Shown: positions 1 through 6,134 of the stretch, piece by piece
Layout: each line of letters begins with the position of its first letter
Position numbering within the stretch: the first letter of the stretch is position 1
From: Caldithrix sp.
GTDB taxonomy: Bacteria > Zhuqueibacterota > Zhuqueibacteria > Oceanimicrobiales > Oceanimicrobiaceae
Length of the DNA: 6,134 nucleotides
Assembly: GCA_004357015.1 (NCBI GenBank)
Contig: SMXE01000104.1
Span: 1 to 6,134 of the forward strand
Direction of reading: 5' to 3'
Program-made: the position numbers and the translations under genes
Notes under the pieces: model-generated
What the model was told of the DNA's origin: nothing
Database searches by the model: none
Seen by the model: only the letters and a program-made list of their open reading frames with translations

Positions 1-119
1 GATTGGCCGAAAACTACTAATGGAACTTCCGGTAATATAGTGTTATTATATTCACCTTGTGTGCGTGGCCTTCATTTTTAGCTCTGTCGGACACGAAGTC
101 AGCAATCTCATGAGGCACG

Positions 120-305
120 TTATGTGTCAGTGTGCATTCTTCCCGTTCTTGTTGGGATGTAAATTCTGCGCAATGGTTGTGCTTTGTAACCGTGTTGACG
201 CAGACTGAGGACAGCCTGCATTTTGACGCGGACGGTTTTCCAGAGGACGCCGTCGACGCCGGGAGTTTTCTTACCTTTATTAGAGGTCACCCGGTTGACA
301 TTGTT
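120..305 (-). pseudogene. Remnant of a group II intron reverse transcriptase/maturase (LtrA-like)
   Basis: The minus strand reads NRVTSNKGKKTPGVDGV, then WKT, then LSLRQHGYKAQPLRRIYIP. This is the N-terminal part (RT-0 into RT-1) of bacterial group II intron-encoded proteins, which normally continue with a KKNGK-type motif and a 'RPLGIPT'-type motif. Only about 60 of the usual 400 or more residues remain. The frame is closed by TGA at 306-308 upstream and TAA at 120-122 downstream. After IYIP (codons 164-153) the current frame gives TRTGR. Skipping the two bases at 151-152 gives KNGK, the family consensus, so a one-base deletion probably broke the gene there. The catalytic YADD, the maturase and the endonuclease domains are absent, and no intron domain V is visible in 1-119. 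The upstream side stops at the end of the DUF4287 gene, so the N-terminus is lost as well. The family call is secure; the fragment cannot be functional. Confidence 0.85.
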
Positions 306-318
306 TCAGCAATGTCAA
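295..318 (-). terminator. Perfect 9-bp hairpin just after the DUF4287/DUF5655 stop codon
   Basis: TTGACATTG and CAATGTCAA pair perfectly around a 6-nt loop. The hairpin begins 5 nt past the TAA stop (324-326) of the minus-strand gene. This position suits a transcription terminator or an mRNA 3'-end stabiliser. The sequence after the stem (CCGGGTGACC) has no U-tract, so it is not a canonical intrinsic terminator. The distal arm overlaps the beginning of the reverse-transcriptase remnant. The stem itself is certain; its role is inferred from position. Confidence 0.5.
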
Positions 319-323
319 GAGTG

Positions 324-965
324 TTAACCGTCAAGTTCGTATGCCAGGGCCAGCCAGCGCCGGACTTCATGGTCCACTTCGTCGTTCGAAGAGATGGCAA
401 ACCTGTGTGTGATGCGGTCGCCCTTTTGAAGGCCGCCGGTTTCGAGCAGTCTTGCCGGCGGTATTTCAGGCGTGCTTTTCAACGCCAATCCCAAATCTAT
501 CCTCGTCCTCGTCGACGGCTTGATTTCCGCAAATACGTGATTGCGATACAGCGGCACGATGGTTTTGCACGGGCAGATTTTGACGTCTTCACCAAGCGAT
601 TTGCCCAGTTTGATGAGTTCGTCATGGATCACTCGCAAACCTGACTTCGGACCCGCGTACATGGCTTCGACGTACTCCTCGGCTGTTCGCAGGTAAGTTT
701 GCGGGTCGCTGCTGTCGTCGGCTGTTTCTTCTGCCCGTTCGGCAATAATCATGGCGGTGGTGCCGCCCAGTTTGAATTCCGTCCTGAGCCAGTCCCGACG
801 CTCCTTCTCACTGCCGGGGCCGGATCCTTGCACGAGGCGGAGCCACTCATCGATGGAACGCCCGGTCTTTTGGGGCAGGTTTGCGAGAATCGCATGCAAA
901 TATGCCACCGAAGGATGGACGCTGTAAAGGGGATGAGAGGCAGCGGTGTCTATCTTTATTGCCAT
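324..965 (-). CDS. DUF4287 and DUF5655 domain-containing protein
   Basis: This 213-residue protein of unknown function has two recognisable domains. Residues about 18-80 resemble DUF4287: a GRSIDEWLRLVQ helix and then WLRTEFKLGGTTAMIIAERA. Residues about 99-210 resemble DUF5655: YAGPKSGLRVIHDEL, LGEDVKICPCKT, VFAEIKPSTRTRIDLGL, ITHRFAISSNDEVD and a terminal WLALAYEL. The combination is a known arrangement in bacteria, and the length fits a complete protein. There is no signal peptide or membrane segment, so it is presumably cytoplasmic. The CPC at residues 131-133 is the only Cys pair; no metal site is established. The ATG at 965 has only a weak AAGAAG upstream. It starts 24 nt after the M28 peptidase stop, so it is probably read from the peptidase promoter, with the hairpin at 295-318 as its 3' end. 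Family assignment is firm; function is unknown. Confidence 0.88.
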   Translation of the reverse strand: MAIKIDTAASHPLYSVHPSVAYLHAILANLPQKTGRSIDEWLRLVQGSGPGSEKERRDWLRTEFKLGGTTAMIIAERAEETADDSSDPQTYLRTAEEYVEAMYAGPKSGLRVIHDELIKLGKSLGEDVKICPCKTIVPLYRNHVFAEIKPSTRTRIDLGLALKSTPEIPPARLLETGGLQKGDRITHRFAISSNDEVDHEVRRWLALAYELDG

Positions 966-989
966 GGCACAGACTTCTTGGTTTGCTGA

Positions 990-3302
990 TTACTCGGCGT
1001 TCGCCTGCATCGCCGAGGTTTCAATGGTGTCGCGGACCGTGATCGTGGTGCGATAGAAAACATCGGCAAGTTCAGCGGTTATTGTCAACGGAACCGGTGC
1101 TTCGGTGTAGAGGCATTCGATTTCCCGGATCAATTTCGCGCCTGGTTGCATGGCGAAGGTGGCTTGCAAACGCAAAGTGTCCGGTGGTTCCGCAAACCAG
1201 GTGAAGAGGACATGGTCATCTCTTTTGGAAAAGCCCCAGTTAGCAGAAATGGGCAGTGGCTTCAGACTGTCTGCGAAAATCCTGACCGTTGTGCGGTATG
1301 CCGGGCGGTCGCTCATGATGAGCCAGTCGACCCGCAAAGTGTCTGTTGGTCCAGGATTCAGCATTTCGCGCCCCGAAACCTGCAGCCAATCGGCGGTGAA
1401 CGCAATCGGCAGATCGTCAGTGTGGATGCGTTCGTCATAAGTGCGTTGGAACGAATCCGCTTTGACCGTCACGTTGCGAAAGTATTCGTTGCCGGATATT
1501 TTGATCGAGCTTTCTCCGCTTCGAAGATCATAATCGGCTTCAAGCCTAATGCTGGCCCGCCACATCTCGTTGTAAGCGGGGAAAGAGTAGAGGTAGCCGC
1601 CGTAACCGAAGATCCCAAACAGTACCAGCAATCCGAAGGCCGGATGTCTCAGCCGCTTGAACGCGTGCAGGAAAGGCTTAGCCGCCACCAGAATGTAACC
1701 ATAGAAGTAGATTGTGGGCAAGTACCAGATGACCAGAATGGCGGTAAGGGCAGCGCTGTAGAGAACTGCGGTGATAAAGGAATCGATGCCAAAACCGGAG
1801 GCGATGGAATTCCTGGCCAGAAATGTGAACACCTCCATGAACATCAGTTTGAACATTGGAATAGGCGCCAATAACCCCATAAGCAGTTTGAAGCCCGGGC
1901 TCGGAACGAAAATCGCCAGGCTCATGAGTAGCAGCGTCAGCGCCGGGTGAAACGCAAGGCGGAAGCTCACGATGCCGAGCAGCATCACGAACGCGACCAG
2001 AATGGCCAATGCCCGTTTGGAGTAGACATACGGGTCCGGACTGAAGCGCCAGACACGGCTGAGTTGTGCTGCCACCCAGACGCCACCCGTAGCCCAAATA
2101 GCTGCAAAAATCAGGTACTTGTCAATGTGTACCAGCCACGGATAGCGCAGCCCTTTCAGCAACTGTATAAAAGCCTCACCGAGTTGAACAAAGATAGCGA
2201 CCAGGATTATGAGCAAGAGAGTCTTGCTGCCGGAGAATCGCACACGTTCCGCTTTTGCAATAAGCAGGCGTGTCTTGCGACTGTATGTGAAAGCCCAGAC
2301 GCCTAGAATCAGAGACAGAATAACGACGCCTTCGACCAACCAGGACGGCACGAAGAAGCGACCGCCAAAGAGAGACCAGAGCATGTAGTGCCCGGCAGTG
2401 GGCTGCGGGATGCCGGTTTTCTGGTATTTTGTGAGGAGTCCATCAACGAGTTCGCCGCTGCGAGCCAGCATTGATTTGTCCACAAATTCCAATTTGTCTT
2501 CAGGCGTGTGGATGGCCGAGTTGATCACACCTGCGGTAAAGTCGATAGCCGGAATGTTTTTTTCGAGAAACGGCATGTGGTCGGAGCCGACTCCGCCGAT
2601 GGCATTGTTGATGGAGAAAAAATGTGTCGGGTAGTGGAGCCCTGTATGGCCCAGGGTACGTTCGACCGCAAAAGCGTCCTCGACCAGCCATTGCGGCGCC
2701 TGATGATCTTTGATTTCCAGAAAGGCAATGAGTTGGTCGTCGCTGGCAGACATGTCGATCTGCAGCATCAGATGAACATTGCCAATGTTCGGGTAGTTGT
2801 CCACGAAATCGCGCGAGCCGACCAAACCTTGCTCCTCGCCTCCGAAAGCCGTGAACACCAACGTATAGTGCCGCGGCTTCTCGCTCCAGATCCTGGCCAG
2901 CTCGATGGCGCAGGCTGTGCCCGAAGCATCATCGTTTGCGCCCGGGACTTCCTTGCCGGAAGAATCAATGTGGCCGCCGATGACAATGCTGGAATCTGTT
3001 TTTCCCCTGAAAATGCCTATTGCCGTGCCACTGTTGGTGTTGAGTACGTCGCCGTTTCGTTTTTCGATCTCGGTAAAGGTGAGAATGTAGGCCGTGTCGG
3101 CGCCGAAGCTTTTGAATTTCTCAACCGCCCATTTTAGCGCAGCCCGTTCATTGGAGGAGCCCATGGGACGCGGCCCGATGGTGGAGCACAAGTGTTTGGT
3201 GTAAGCGTAAGCGCTGTCTGCGTCAAACTCATGTGCCCGGACAAAGGCGTTTGTCGATAGAATAAAAAGAACGATGAGTACAAATTTTAGGCAGGGTGGC
3301 AT
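990..3302 (-). CDS. M28 family zinc metallopeptidase with C-terminal multi-pass membrane region
   Basis: This 770-residue protein is a predicted extracytoplasmic aminopeptidase or carboxypeptidase. Residues 1-23 form a signal peptide (hydrophobic core FVLIVLFILSTNAF, likely cleavage after VRA). Residues about 25-295 are the M28 domain with all expected di-zinc residues: H111 and D113 (GGHIDS), D124/D125 (GANDDASG), E156-E157 (FGGEEQGL; general base plus ligand), D183 (QIDMSAS) and H242 (GSDHMPF). About eight hydrophobic helices follow between 318 and 574. A beta-rich domain (about 580-770) without further helices comes last, probably outside the membrane if the helix count is even. The layout of peptidase first and membrane bundle after resembles ERMP1/Fxna-like M28 proteins. 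A longer reading from TTG at 3461 is possible, but it would start inside the upstream terminator and bury the signal peptide. ATG at 3302 has GGAGAAG in front. Substrate unknown. Confidence 0.93.
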   Translation of the reverse strand: MPPCLKFVLIVLFILSTNAFVRAHEFDADSAYAYTKHLCSTIGPRPMGSSNERAALKWAVEKFKSFGADTAYILTFTEIEKRNGDVLNTNSGTAIGIFRGKTDSSIVIGGHIDSSGKEVPGANDDASGTACAIELARIWSEKPRHYTLVFTAFGGEEQGLVGSRDFVDNYPNIGNVHLMLQIDMSASDDQLIAFLEIKDHQAPQWLVEDAFAVERTLGHTGLHYPTHFFSINNAIGGVGSDHMPFLEKNIPAIDFTAGVINSAIHTPEDKLEFVDKSMLARSGELVDGLLTKYQKTGIPQPTAGHYMLWSLFGGRFFVPSWLVEGVVILSLILGVWAFTYSRKTRLLIAKAERVRFSGSKTLLLIILVAIFVQLGEAFIQLLKGLRYPWLVHIDKYLIFAAIWATGGVWVAAQLSRVWRFSPDPYVYSKRALAILVAFVMLLGIVSFRLAFHPALTLLLMSLAIFVPSPGFKLLMGLLAPIPMFKLMFMEVFTFLARNSIASGFGIDSFITAVLYSAALTAILVIWYLPTIYFYGYILVAAKPFLHAFKRLRHPAFGLLVLFGIFGYGGYLYSFPAYNEMWRASIRLEADYDLRSGESSIKISGNEYFRNVTVKADSFQRTYDERIHTDDLPIAFTADWLQVSGREMLNPGPTDTLRVDWLIMSDRPAYRTTVRIFADSLKPLPISANWGFSKRDDHVLFTWFAEPPDTLRLQATFAMQPGAKLIREIECLYTEAPVPLTITAELADVFYRTTITVRDTIETSAMQANAE

Positions 3303-3304
3303 AT

Positions 3305-3311
3305 CTTCTCC
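3305..3311 (-). promoter_or_regulatory. Ribosome binding site that fixes the M28 peptidase start
   Basis: GGAGAAG lies 2 nt before ATG at 3302, with its GGAG core 5 nt away. It supports a start at the signal-peptide methionine instead of the in-frame TTG 159 nt upstream, which overlaps the terminator tail. Confidence 0.8.
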
Positions 3312-3356
3312 AGTAGGGGCTTCTTTCTTTAGCTTTATTAGTTGGCATAATTTTGG

Positions 3357-3385
3357 ATGATAAATATTTTGTGAGGAAAAGTCAA
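3357..3385 (-). promoter_or_regulatory. Sigma70-type promoter for the M28 peptidase transcript
   Basis: On the minus strand there is a -35 box TTGACT (3380-3385), a 17-nt spacer and a -10 box TATCAT (3357-3362). Each box differs from consensus at one position. Transcription would begin near 3350, giving a leader of roughly 48 nt that ends in GGAGAAG. It lies between the terminator of the persulfide dioxygenase gene and the peptidase start, as expected for an independent unit. Whether this organism's main sigma factor uses these boxes is assumed. Confidence 0.65.
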
Positions 3386-3451
3386 GGACAGGCGTGACGT
3401 TGACCTTTTTCGGAAGGTGGACATTTTTTGGGTCGAGCTGCCAACTCGCAT

Positions 3452-3478
3452 TCAAACACAAACCTTCTGGCGAAGGTC
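3452..3478 (-). terminator. Intrinsic terminator of the persulfide dioxygenase gene
   Basis: On the minus strand ACCTTC (3472-3477) and GAAGGT (3462-3467) form a 6-bp stem around the tetraloop GCCA, extendable by one G-U pair. The T-rich tail TTGTGTTTG (3453-3461) follows. The hairpin begins 12 nt after the TAA stop at 3490-3492. The stem is short and the tail is interrupted by G, so efficiency may be moderate. Confidence 0.65.
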
Positions 3479-3489
3479 AGTTTCTTGTG

Positions 3490-4929
3490 TTACTTCTGCA
3501 CGATTTCGCCGTTGGCGGCCCGCCAGGTCACGAACCCACCATCCAGGTGGATGACATCGTAGCCAGAGCTTTGCAGCAATGCGGCGGCATAAGCGGAGCG
3601 CAGGCCTGAGTGGCAGTGAACGAGTACGGTCCGGTCTTTCGCTATTTCATTCTGGCGATGCAGCAGCTTGGTGTGTGCCACGTTGATGGCGTTGGGCAGG
3701 CGACCGGCCTCATACTCTTCAGGTTGCCGTACGTCCAGAATCTGCCCGCCGTCGCACTTTGACAAGTCCAAAAAGTCGGTCATATTGCAGTGTCTCATTT
3801 TCTGTATCTCATTCCCCTGCGCCGTGTAGCGGGAAACCGTCTCCGGGGTCACAAAACCGACAACCTCATCCAGGCCAATCCGGATCAAATCGGTCACGGC
3901 CTCTTGCACGCGTCCGGCCTCGACCACCAGGTAAACAGGCTGCCCGGGTTCCACGTACGAGCCTGTGATGGTAGGAAAAGATTTGTCCAGTGGCGTGAAC
4001 AGTGAGCCGGGCAGGTGGCCCTCGACGAACTCCGGCCAGGTCCGAGTGTCCAGCAACACTTTGTCCGCACGTAGCATTTTTTTTATGTCCTCAACGCGCA
4101 ATTCCGCTGGTTCGGGCATTTTCCCGAGAATTGCCGGCCCTTCTTTATTTTCTTTTTTCATGCGCGCGAAATAGAGCGGTGGTTCCCCCTGGCCGTACAG
4201 GACCGACCTGACGAATTGCGCTTCGTTGCCAGCATCTTGAATTGAGGTGTTGAACCTTTTCTCGTAGCCGACTGTGGATTGCGGCACCGCGCCTAGGGCT
4301 TTGCCGCAGGCGCTGCCGGAGCCGTGCCCGGGCCATAGTTGCAGGTAGTCCGGCAGTTCCTTGAAGCGCTGGATGGACTGAAACAGCACACGCGCGGATT
4401 CTTCCTTTGCCCCCTGAATGCCAGCGGCCGTCTCCAGCAAGTCCGGCCGGCCCACCGCGCCCACGAATACAAAATCACCGCTGGCGATGCCCATCGGTTC
4501 GCTGACGCCGCTGCCGTGGTCCGTTACCAGAAAGCTGATATGCTCAGGCGTGTGCCCTGGCGTGTGTACCACCTTAATTTCAACCTTGCCAATTCTGAAC
4601 GCATCGCCGTCTTTCACCAGTTGGTGGTCGTAGCTGCCGCCACCCTGTTTCTTGTCGAGCCAGAGATACTTCCAGTCTGCATCGCCTTCGTCGGAAAGGT
4701 AAAGCCTTGCACCGGTGCGCTCGGCGAGTTCCCGCGCCCCCGACAGAAAATCCGCGTGGATGTGTGTTTCGGTGATCGCGGTGATTGTCAGCCCTTCCTG
4801 TGCGGCCGCTTCGAGGTAGCGGTCCACATCCCGCTCCGGGTCGATGATGACGGCCTCGCCGGTGCCCTGACAGCCGACCAGGTACGCAGCCTGCGCGAGT
4901 TTATCATCGTAAAGCATGCGAAAAAACAT
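3490..4929 (-). CDS. Persulfide dioxygenase-rhodanese fusion (CstB-like MBL-fold protein)
   Basis: This 479-residue cytoplasmic protein is predicted to oxidise persulfides to sulfite or thiosulfate in sulfide detoxification. Residues 1-about 250 form a metallo-beta-lactamase fold of the ETHE1/CstB type: ETHIHADFLSG (H56, H58, D60), HTPGHTPEH (H126), SGDFVFVGAVGRPDL (D152) and LWPGHGSGSACGK (H202, C208). H56, H126 and D152 match the single-iron ligands known in ETHE1. Residues about 277-371 are a rhodanese fold (LLDTRTWPEFVEGHLPGS) whose active-site loop reads VVEAGR with no cysteine, so it is probably inactive. Residues about 383-479 are a second rhodanese (ILDVRQPEEYEAGRLPNA) with an intact loop HCHSGLRS, active cysteine C439. 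The order dioxygenase, dead rhodanese, live rhodanese is that of CstB. The start is set by GGAGG 4 nt upstream. It has its own promoter and terminator. Length is slightly above CstB. Confident on family; the exact product is inferred. Confidence 0.93.
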   Translation of the reverse strand: MFFRMLYDDKLAQAAYLVGCQGTGEAVIIDPERDVDRYLEAAAQEGLTITAITETHIHADFLSGARELAERTGARLYLSDEGDADWKYLWLDKKQGGGSYDHQLVKDGDAFRIGKVEIKVVHTPGHTPEHISFLVTDHGSGVSEPMGIASGDFVFVGAVGRPDLLETAAGIQGAKEESARVLFQSIQRFKELPDYLQLWPGHGSGSACGKALGAVPQSTVGYEKRFNTSIQDAGNEAQFVRSVLYGQGEPPLYFARMKKENKEGPAILGKMPEPAELRVEDIKKMLRADKVLLDTRTWPEFVEGHLPGSLFTPLDKSFPTITGSYVEPGQPVYLVVEAGRVQEAVTDLIRIGLDEVVGFVTPETVSRYTAQGNEIQKMRHCNMTDFLDLSKCDGGQILDVRQPEEYEAGRLPNAINVAHTKLLHRQNEIAKDRTVLVHCHSGLRSAYAAALLQSSGYDVIHLDGGFVTWRAANGEIVQK

Positions 4930-4933
4930 AGAA

Positions 4934-4938
4934 CCTCC
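4934..4938 (-). promoter_or_regulatory. Strong ribosome binding site of the persulfide dioxygenase gene
   Basis: GGAGG stands 4 nt before ATG at 4929. It favours the first methionine (MFFRM) over Met5, which would be 16 nt away. Confidence 0.8.
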
Positions 4939-5039
4939 ACACTAAATTCGGGGAAAATTTGCCTGCCACATCGCCTTGGATGAAATCAGAGTTACAAATA
5001 CTATAGGGACATCAGAGAAAGGCAATTGCAGGATTTTGG

Positions 5040-5068
5040 ATTATACGATTTTTTGAAAATATTTGCAA
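5040..5068 (-). promoter_or_regulatory. Sigma70-type promoter of the persulfide dioxygenase gene
   Basis: The minus strand shows TTGCAA (5063-5068, four of six matches to TTGACA), a 17-nt AT-rich spacer and a perfect TATAAT (5040-5045). Initiation near 5033 would give a leader of about 100 nt. I saw no clear operator for a persulfide sensor such as CstR or BigR in this leader. The rest of 4930-5153 holds no gene. Confidence 0.65.
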
Positions 5069-5153
5069 GAAGGATTTGTTCAGCACTTGCCAAACATAGG
5101 GTGAGTGCATAAATTGGCGTGTGTGTTTGGTCCTCTAAATTGCCAAATCGTGA

Positions 5154-5726
5154 CCATTCACCGATCCCTCCCGGAATTACGGCAAGTCCTCAGCGAAGGT
5201 AGAAAAGGATAAGTTCAACACCTACTTCAAATTCTCCGTTTCAGGCATTCGCGGCCCGGTCCGGGAGGCGCGACTTGAACTCTATGTGGTGGGCGGCAGC
5301 AATGCGGGCGGGTCTATTTACCTGGTTTCGAACAGCTTTTCGGATTCGGGTGAATCGTGGGTGGAAGCTGTGCTGACCGCGCGTGAAGATCTACTGTCGC
5401 TAAACGAGTTTGTTCGATTCGGTGAAAACGGCAGCCCACCCTTGCCCGTGGAGTTCCGTTTGAGTCCAAACTATCCCAACCCGTTCAATGCAGAGACGAA
5501 CATCCGTTACACATTGCCGGAGGAGGCGCATGTTACGCTGCGAATCTTCAACATAAAAGGACAGTTGGTGCGCACGTTGGTGAATGAAATAGAACAGGCA
5601 GGGTTTAAGGACGTCCGCTGGTTGGGCAAAGACAGCAGCGGCCTTGATGTAAGCAGCGGCATGTACTTCATACAGCTTGAGGTGAAGCAGCAGAAGTTTG
5701 TCGAGCGGCTACTGTTGCAGAAGTAG
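5154..5726 (+). pseudogene. Truncated secreted protein: CBM96/DNRLRE-like piece plus C-terminal sorting tail
   Basis: The frame is open for 190 codons from just after TGA at 5151-5153 to TAG at 5724-5726. Residues about 7-75 (RNYGKSS, then NTYFKFSVSGIRGPVREARLELYV, here split as NTYFKFSVSG and PVREARLELYV, then SGESWVEAVLT) match the middle of CBM96/DNRLRE-type beta domains. Residues about 99-190 are a secretion sorting tail of the T9SS/Por type: FRLSPNYPNPFNAETNIRY, LRIFNIKGQLVRTLV, GMYFIQLEV and the ending LLLQK. There is no signal peptide, no ATG-led start, and no ribosome binding site near the first GTG (5286). The opening strand of the beta domain is missing, and its second half appears to be lost between WVEAVLT and the tail. 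I read it as the 3' remnant of a larger exported protein. The tail is certain; the CBM96-like call is probable. Confidence 0.78.
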
Positions 5727-5901
5727 GGGATGGGAAGTTCTGGTCGCTGGTGGATCGGTCGTACTCGGTTGCATTAACTGACGGATTACCGAGTTTGCGG
5801 TTAGCCCTGTCAAAAAGTGTGAAGCCTCCTTTCCAACCTATTCGTTTCCGCGCAAATCTGTATCGCTCCGTGGAGAATATTTCTGTCCAGGTAGATGCGT
5901 G

Positions 5902-6134
5902 TCATTCCTTGCCGTCTCCAACCTGCCGCCGCCGCTTCTTCTTTTCGCTTTGCTGTCTTTTCGCTTCCAGCCGCTGTTCTTTCGCTTTATGGGAAGGTTT
6001 TGTTTGCTTGCGTGGTTTGGGCTTCTCCGCTGCTTTTTGCAAGAGAGTGACCAGGCGCTCTACTGCGTCTTTGCGGTTCTTGTTCTGCGTGCGGCAGCGT
6101 CTGGCGGTAATGATGAGCACACCGCCTTCGGTCA
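5902..6134 (-). CDS. arfB: ArfB (YaeJ)-type peptidyl-tRNA hydrolase, ribosome rescue factor; 5' end outside window
   Basis: The last 76 residues of a protein of about 140 are present, continuing beyond the right edge. GGVLIITARRCRTQNKNRKD, then AVERLVTLL, is the end of the RF1-like catalytic domain. A strongly basic tail follows (KPRKQTKPSHKAKEQRLEAK, then KKKRRRQ). In ArfB/ICT1 proteins this tail enters the empty mRNA channel of a stalled ribosome, and the GGQ motif releases the peptide. The GGQ motif would lie in the missing N-terminal part, so activity cannot be checked here. The conserved pattern KPSxxAKxxRLxxK separates ArfB from RF1/RF2 and from RF-H. The GTG at 6120 is internal to the domain, not a start. 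The stop is at 5902-5904; I saw no good terminator after it. The frame is intact throughout the visible part. Confidence 0.9.
   Translation of the reverse strand, partial: TEGGVLIITARRCRTQNKNRKDAVERLVTLLQKAAEKPKPRKQTKPSHKAKEQRLEAKRQQSEKKKRRRQVGDGKE

Noticed and set aside
17..118. Minus-strand frame of 33 codons beginning VPHEIADFVSDRAKN
   Set aside because: It has a GTG start at best, no ribosome binding site and no family I recognise. It could be further decayed mobile-element DNA, but nothing supports that directly.
132..644. Plus-strand open frame of 170 codons
   Set aside because: It runs antisense to the DUF4287/DUF5655 gene and the reverse-transcriptase remnant, both supported by family similarity. 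Its own translation resembles nothing I know.
1146..1874. Plus-strand open frame of 242 codons
   Set aside because: It is antisense to the membrane region and C-terminal domain of the M28 peptidase, with a composition typical of a shadow frame and no recognisable domain.
3303..3461. 53-residue N-terminal extension of the M28 peptidase from TTG at 3461
   Set aside because: It would begin in the terminator tail, span the promoter and put the signal peptide inside the protein. ATG at 3302 has a good ribosome binding site.
4339..4983. Plus-strand open frame of 214 codons
   Set aside because: It is antisense to the well-conserved dioxygenase domain of the CstB-like gene and has no family features.
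4985..5017. Direct repeat ATCAGAG twice, 26 bp apart, in the leader of the persulfide dioxygenase gene
   Set aside because: A 7-mer repeat is expected by chance in an intergenic stretch of this size, and it lacks dyad symmetry.
4996..5025. Second possible promoter TTGCCT...TATAGT on the minus strand
   Set aside because: The spacer is only 14 nt, too short for sigma70, and a better promoter lies just upstream.
5763..5794. Inverted repeat ACTCGGT/ACCGAGT with an 18-nt loop between the two convergent frames
   Set aside because: The 7-bp stem has a long loop and no T-run on either strand. It is too weak to call a terminator.

Overview
The window most likely comes from an uncultured bacterium of the FCB group and its neighbours (candidate division KSB1, Calditrichota or Ignavibacteriota type). 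This is an inference. It rests on a C-terminal sorting tail with an NYPNPFN motif (5154-5726), a membrane-anchored M28 peptidase and the mixed, moderate base composition. No ribosomal or other marker gene is present to fix the phylum.

Layout, left to right. Positions 1-119 hold nothing I recognise. Positions 120-305 carry, on the minus strand, a decayed fragment of a group II intron reverse transcriptase/maturase. A perfect 9-bp hairpin (295-318) lies between it and the DUF4287/DUF5655 gene (324-965, minus). That gene sits 24 nt downstream of a large M28-family metallopeptidase fused to a multi-pass membrane region (990-3302, minus), so the two probably share one transcript. A good sigma70-type promoter (3357-3385) and a clear ribosome binding site precede the peptidase. 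Next is an intrinsic terminator (3452-3478), which closes the separate transcription unit of a three-domain persulfide dioxygenase-rhodanese fusion (3490-4929, minus). That gene has its own promoter with a perfect TATAAT (5040-5068). On the plus strand, 5154-5726 is the broken end of a secreted protein: part of a CBM96/DNRLRE-like beta domain followed by a secretion sorting tail. At the right edge is the 3' part of an ArfB (YaeJ)-type ribosome-rescue peptidyl-tRNA hydrolase (5902-6134, minus), which runs out of the window.

The genes do not form one evident pathway. The intact genes look like ordinary housekeeping or stress functions: extracytoplasmic peptide degradation, sulfide/persulfide oxidation and ribosome rescue. 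The two remnants, a retroelement piece at the left and a truncated secreted protein at the right, show past rearrangement around this block. I found no CRISPR array, tRNA, rRNA, intact mobile element or convincing new multi-gene system.
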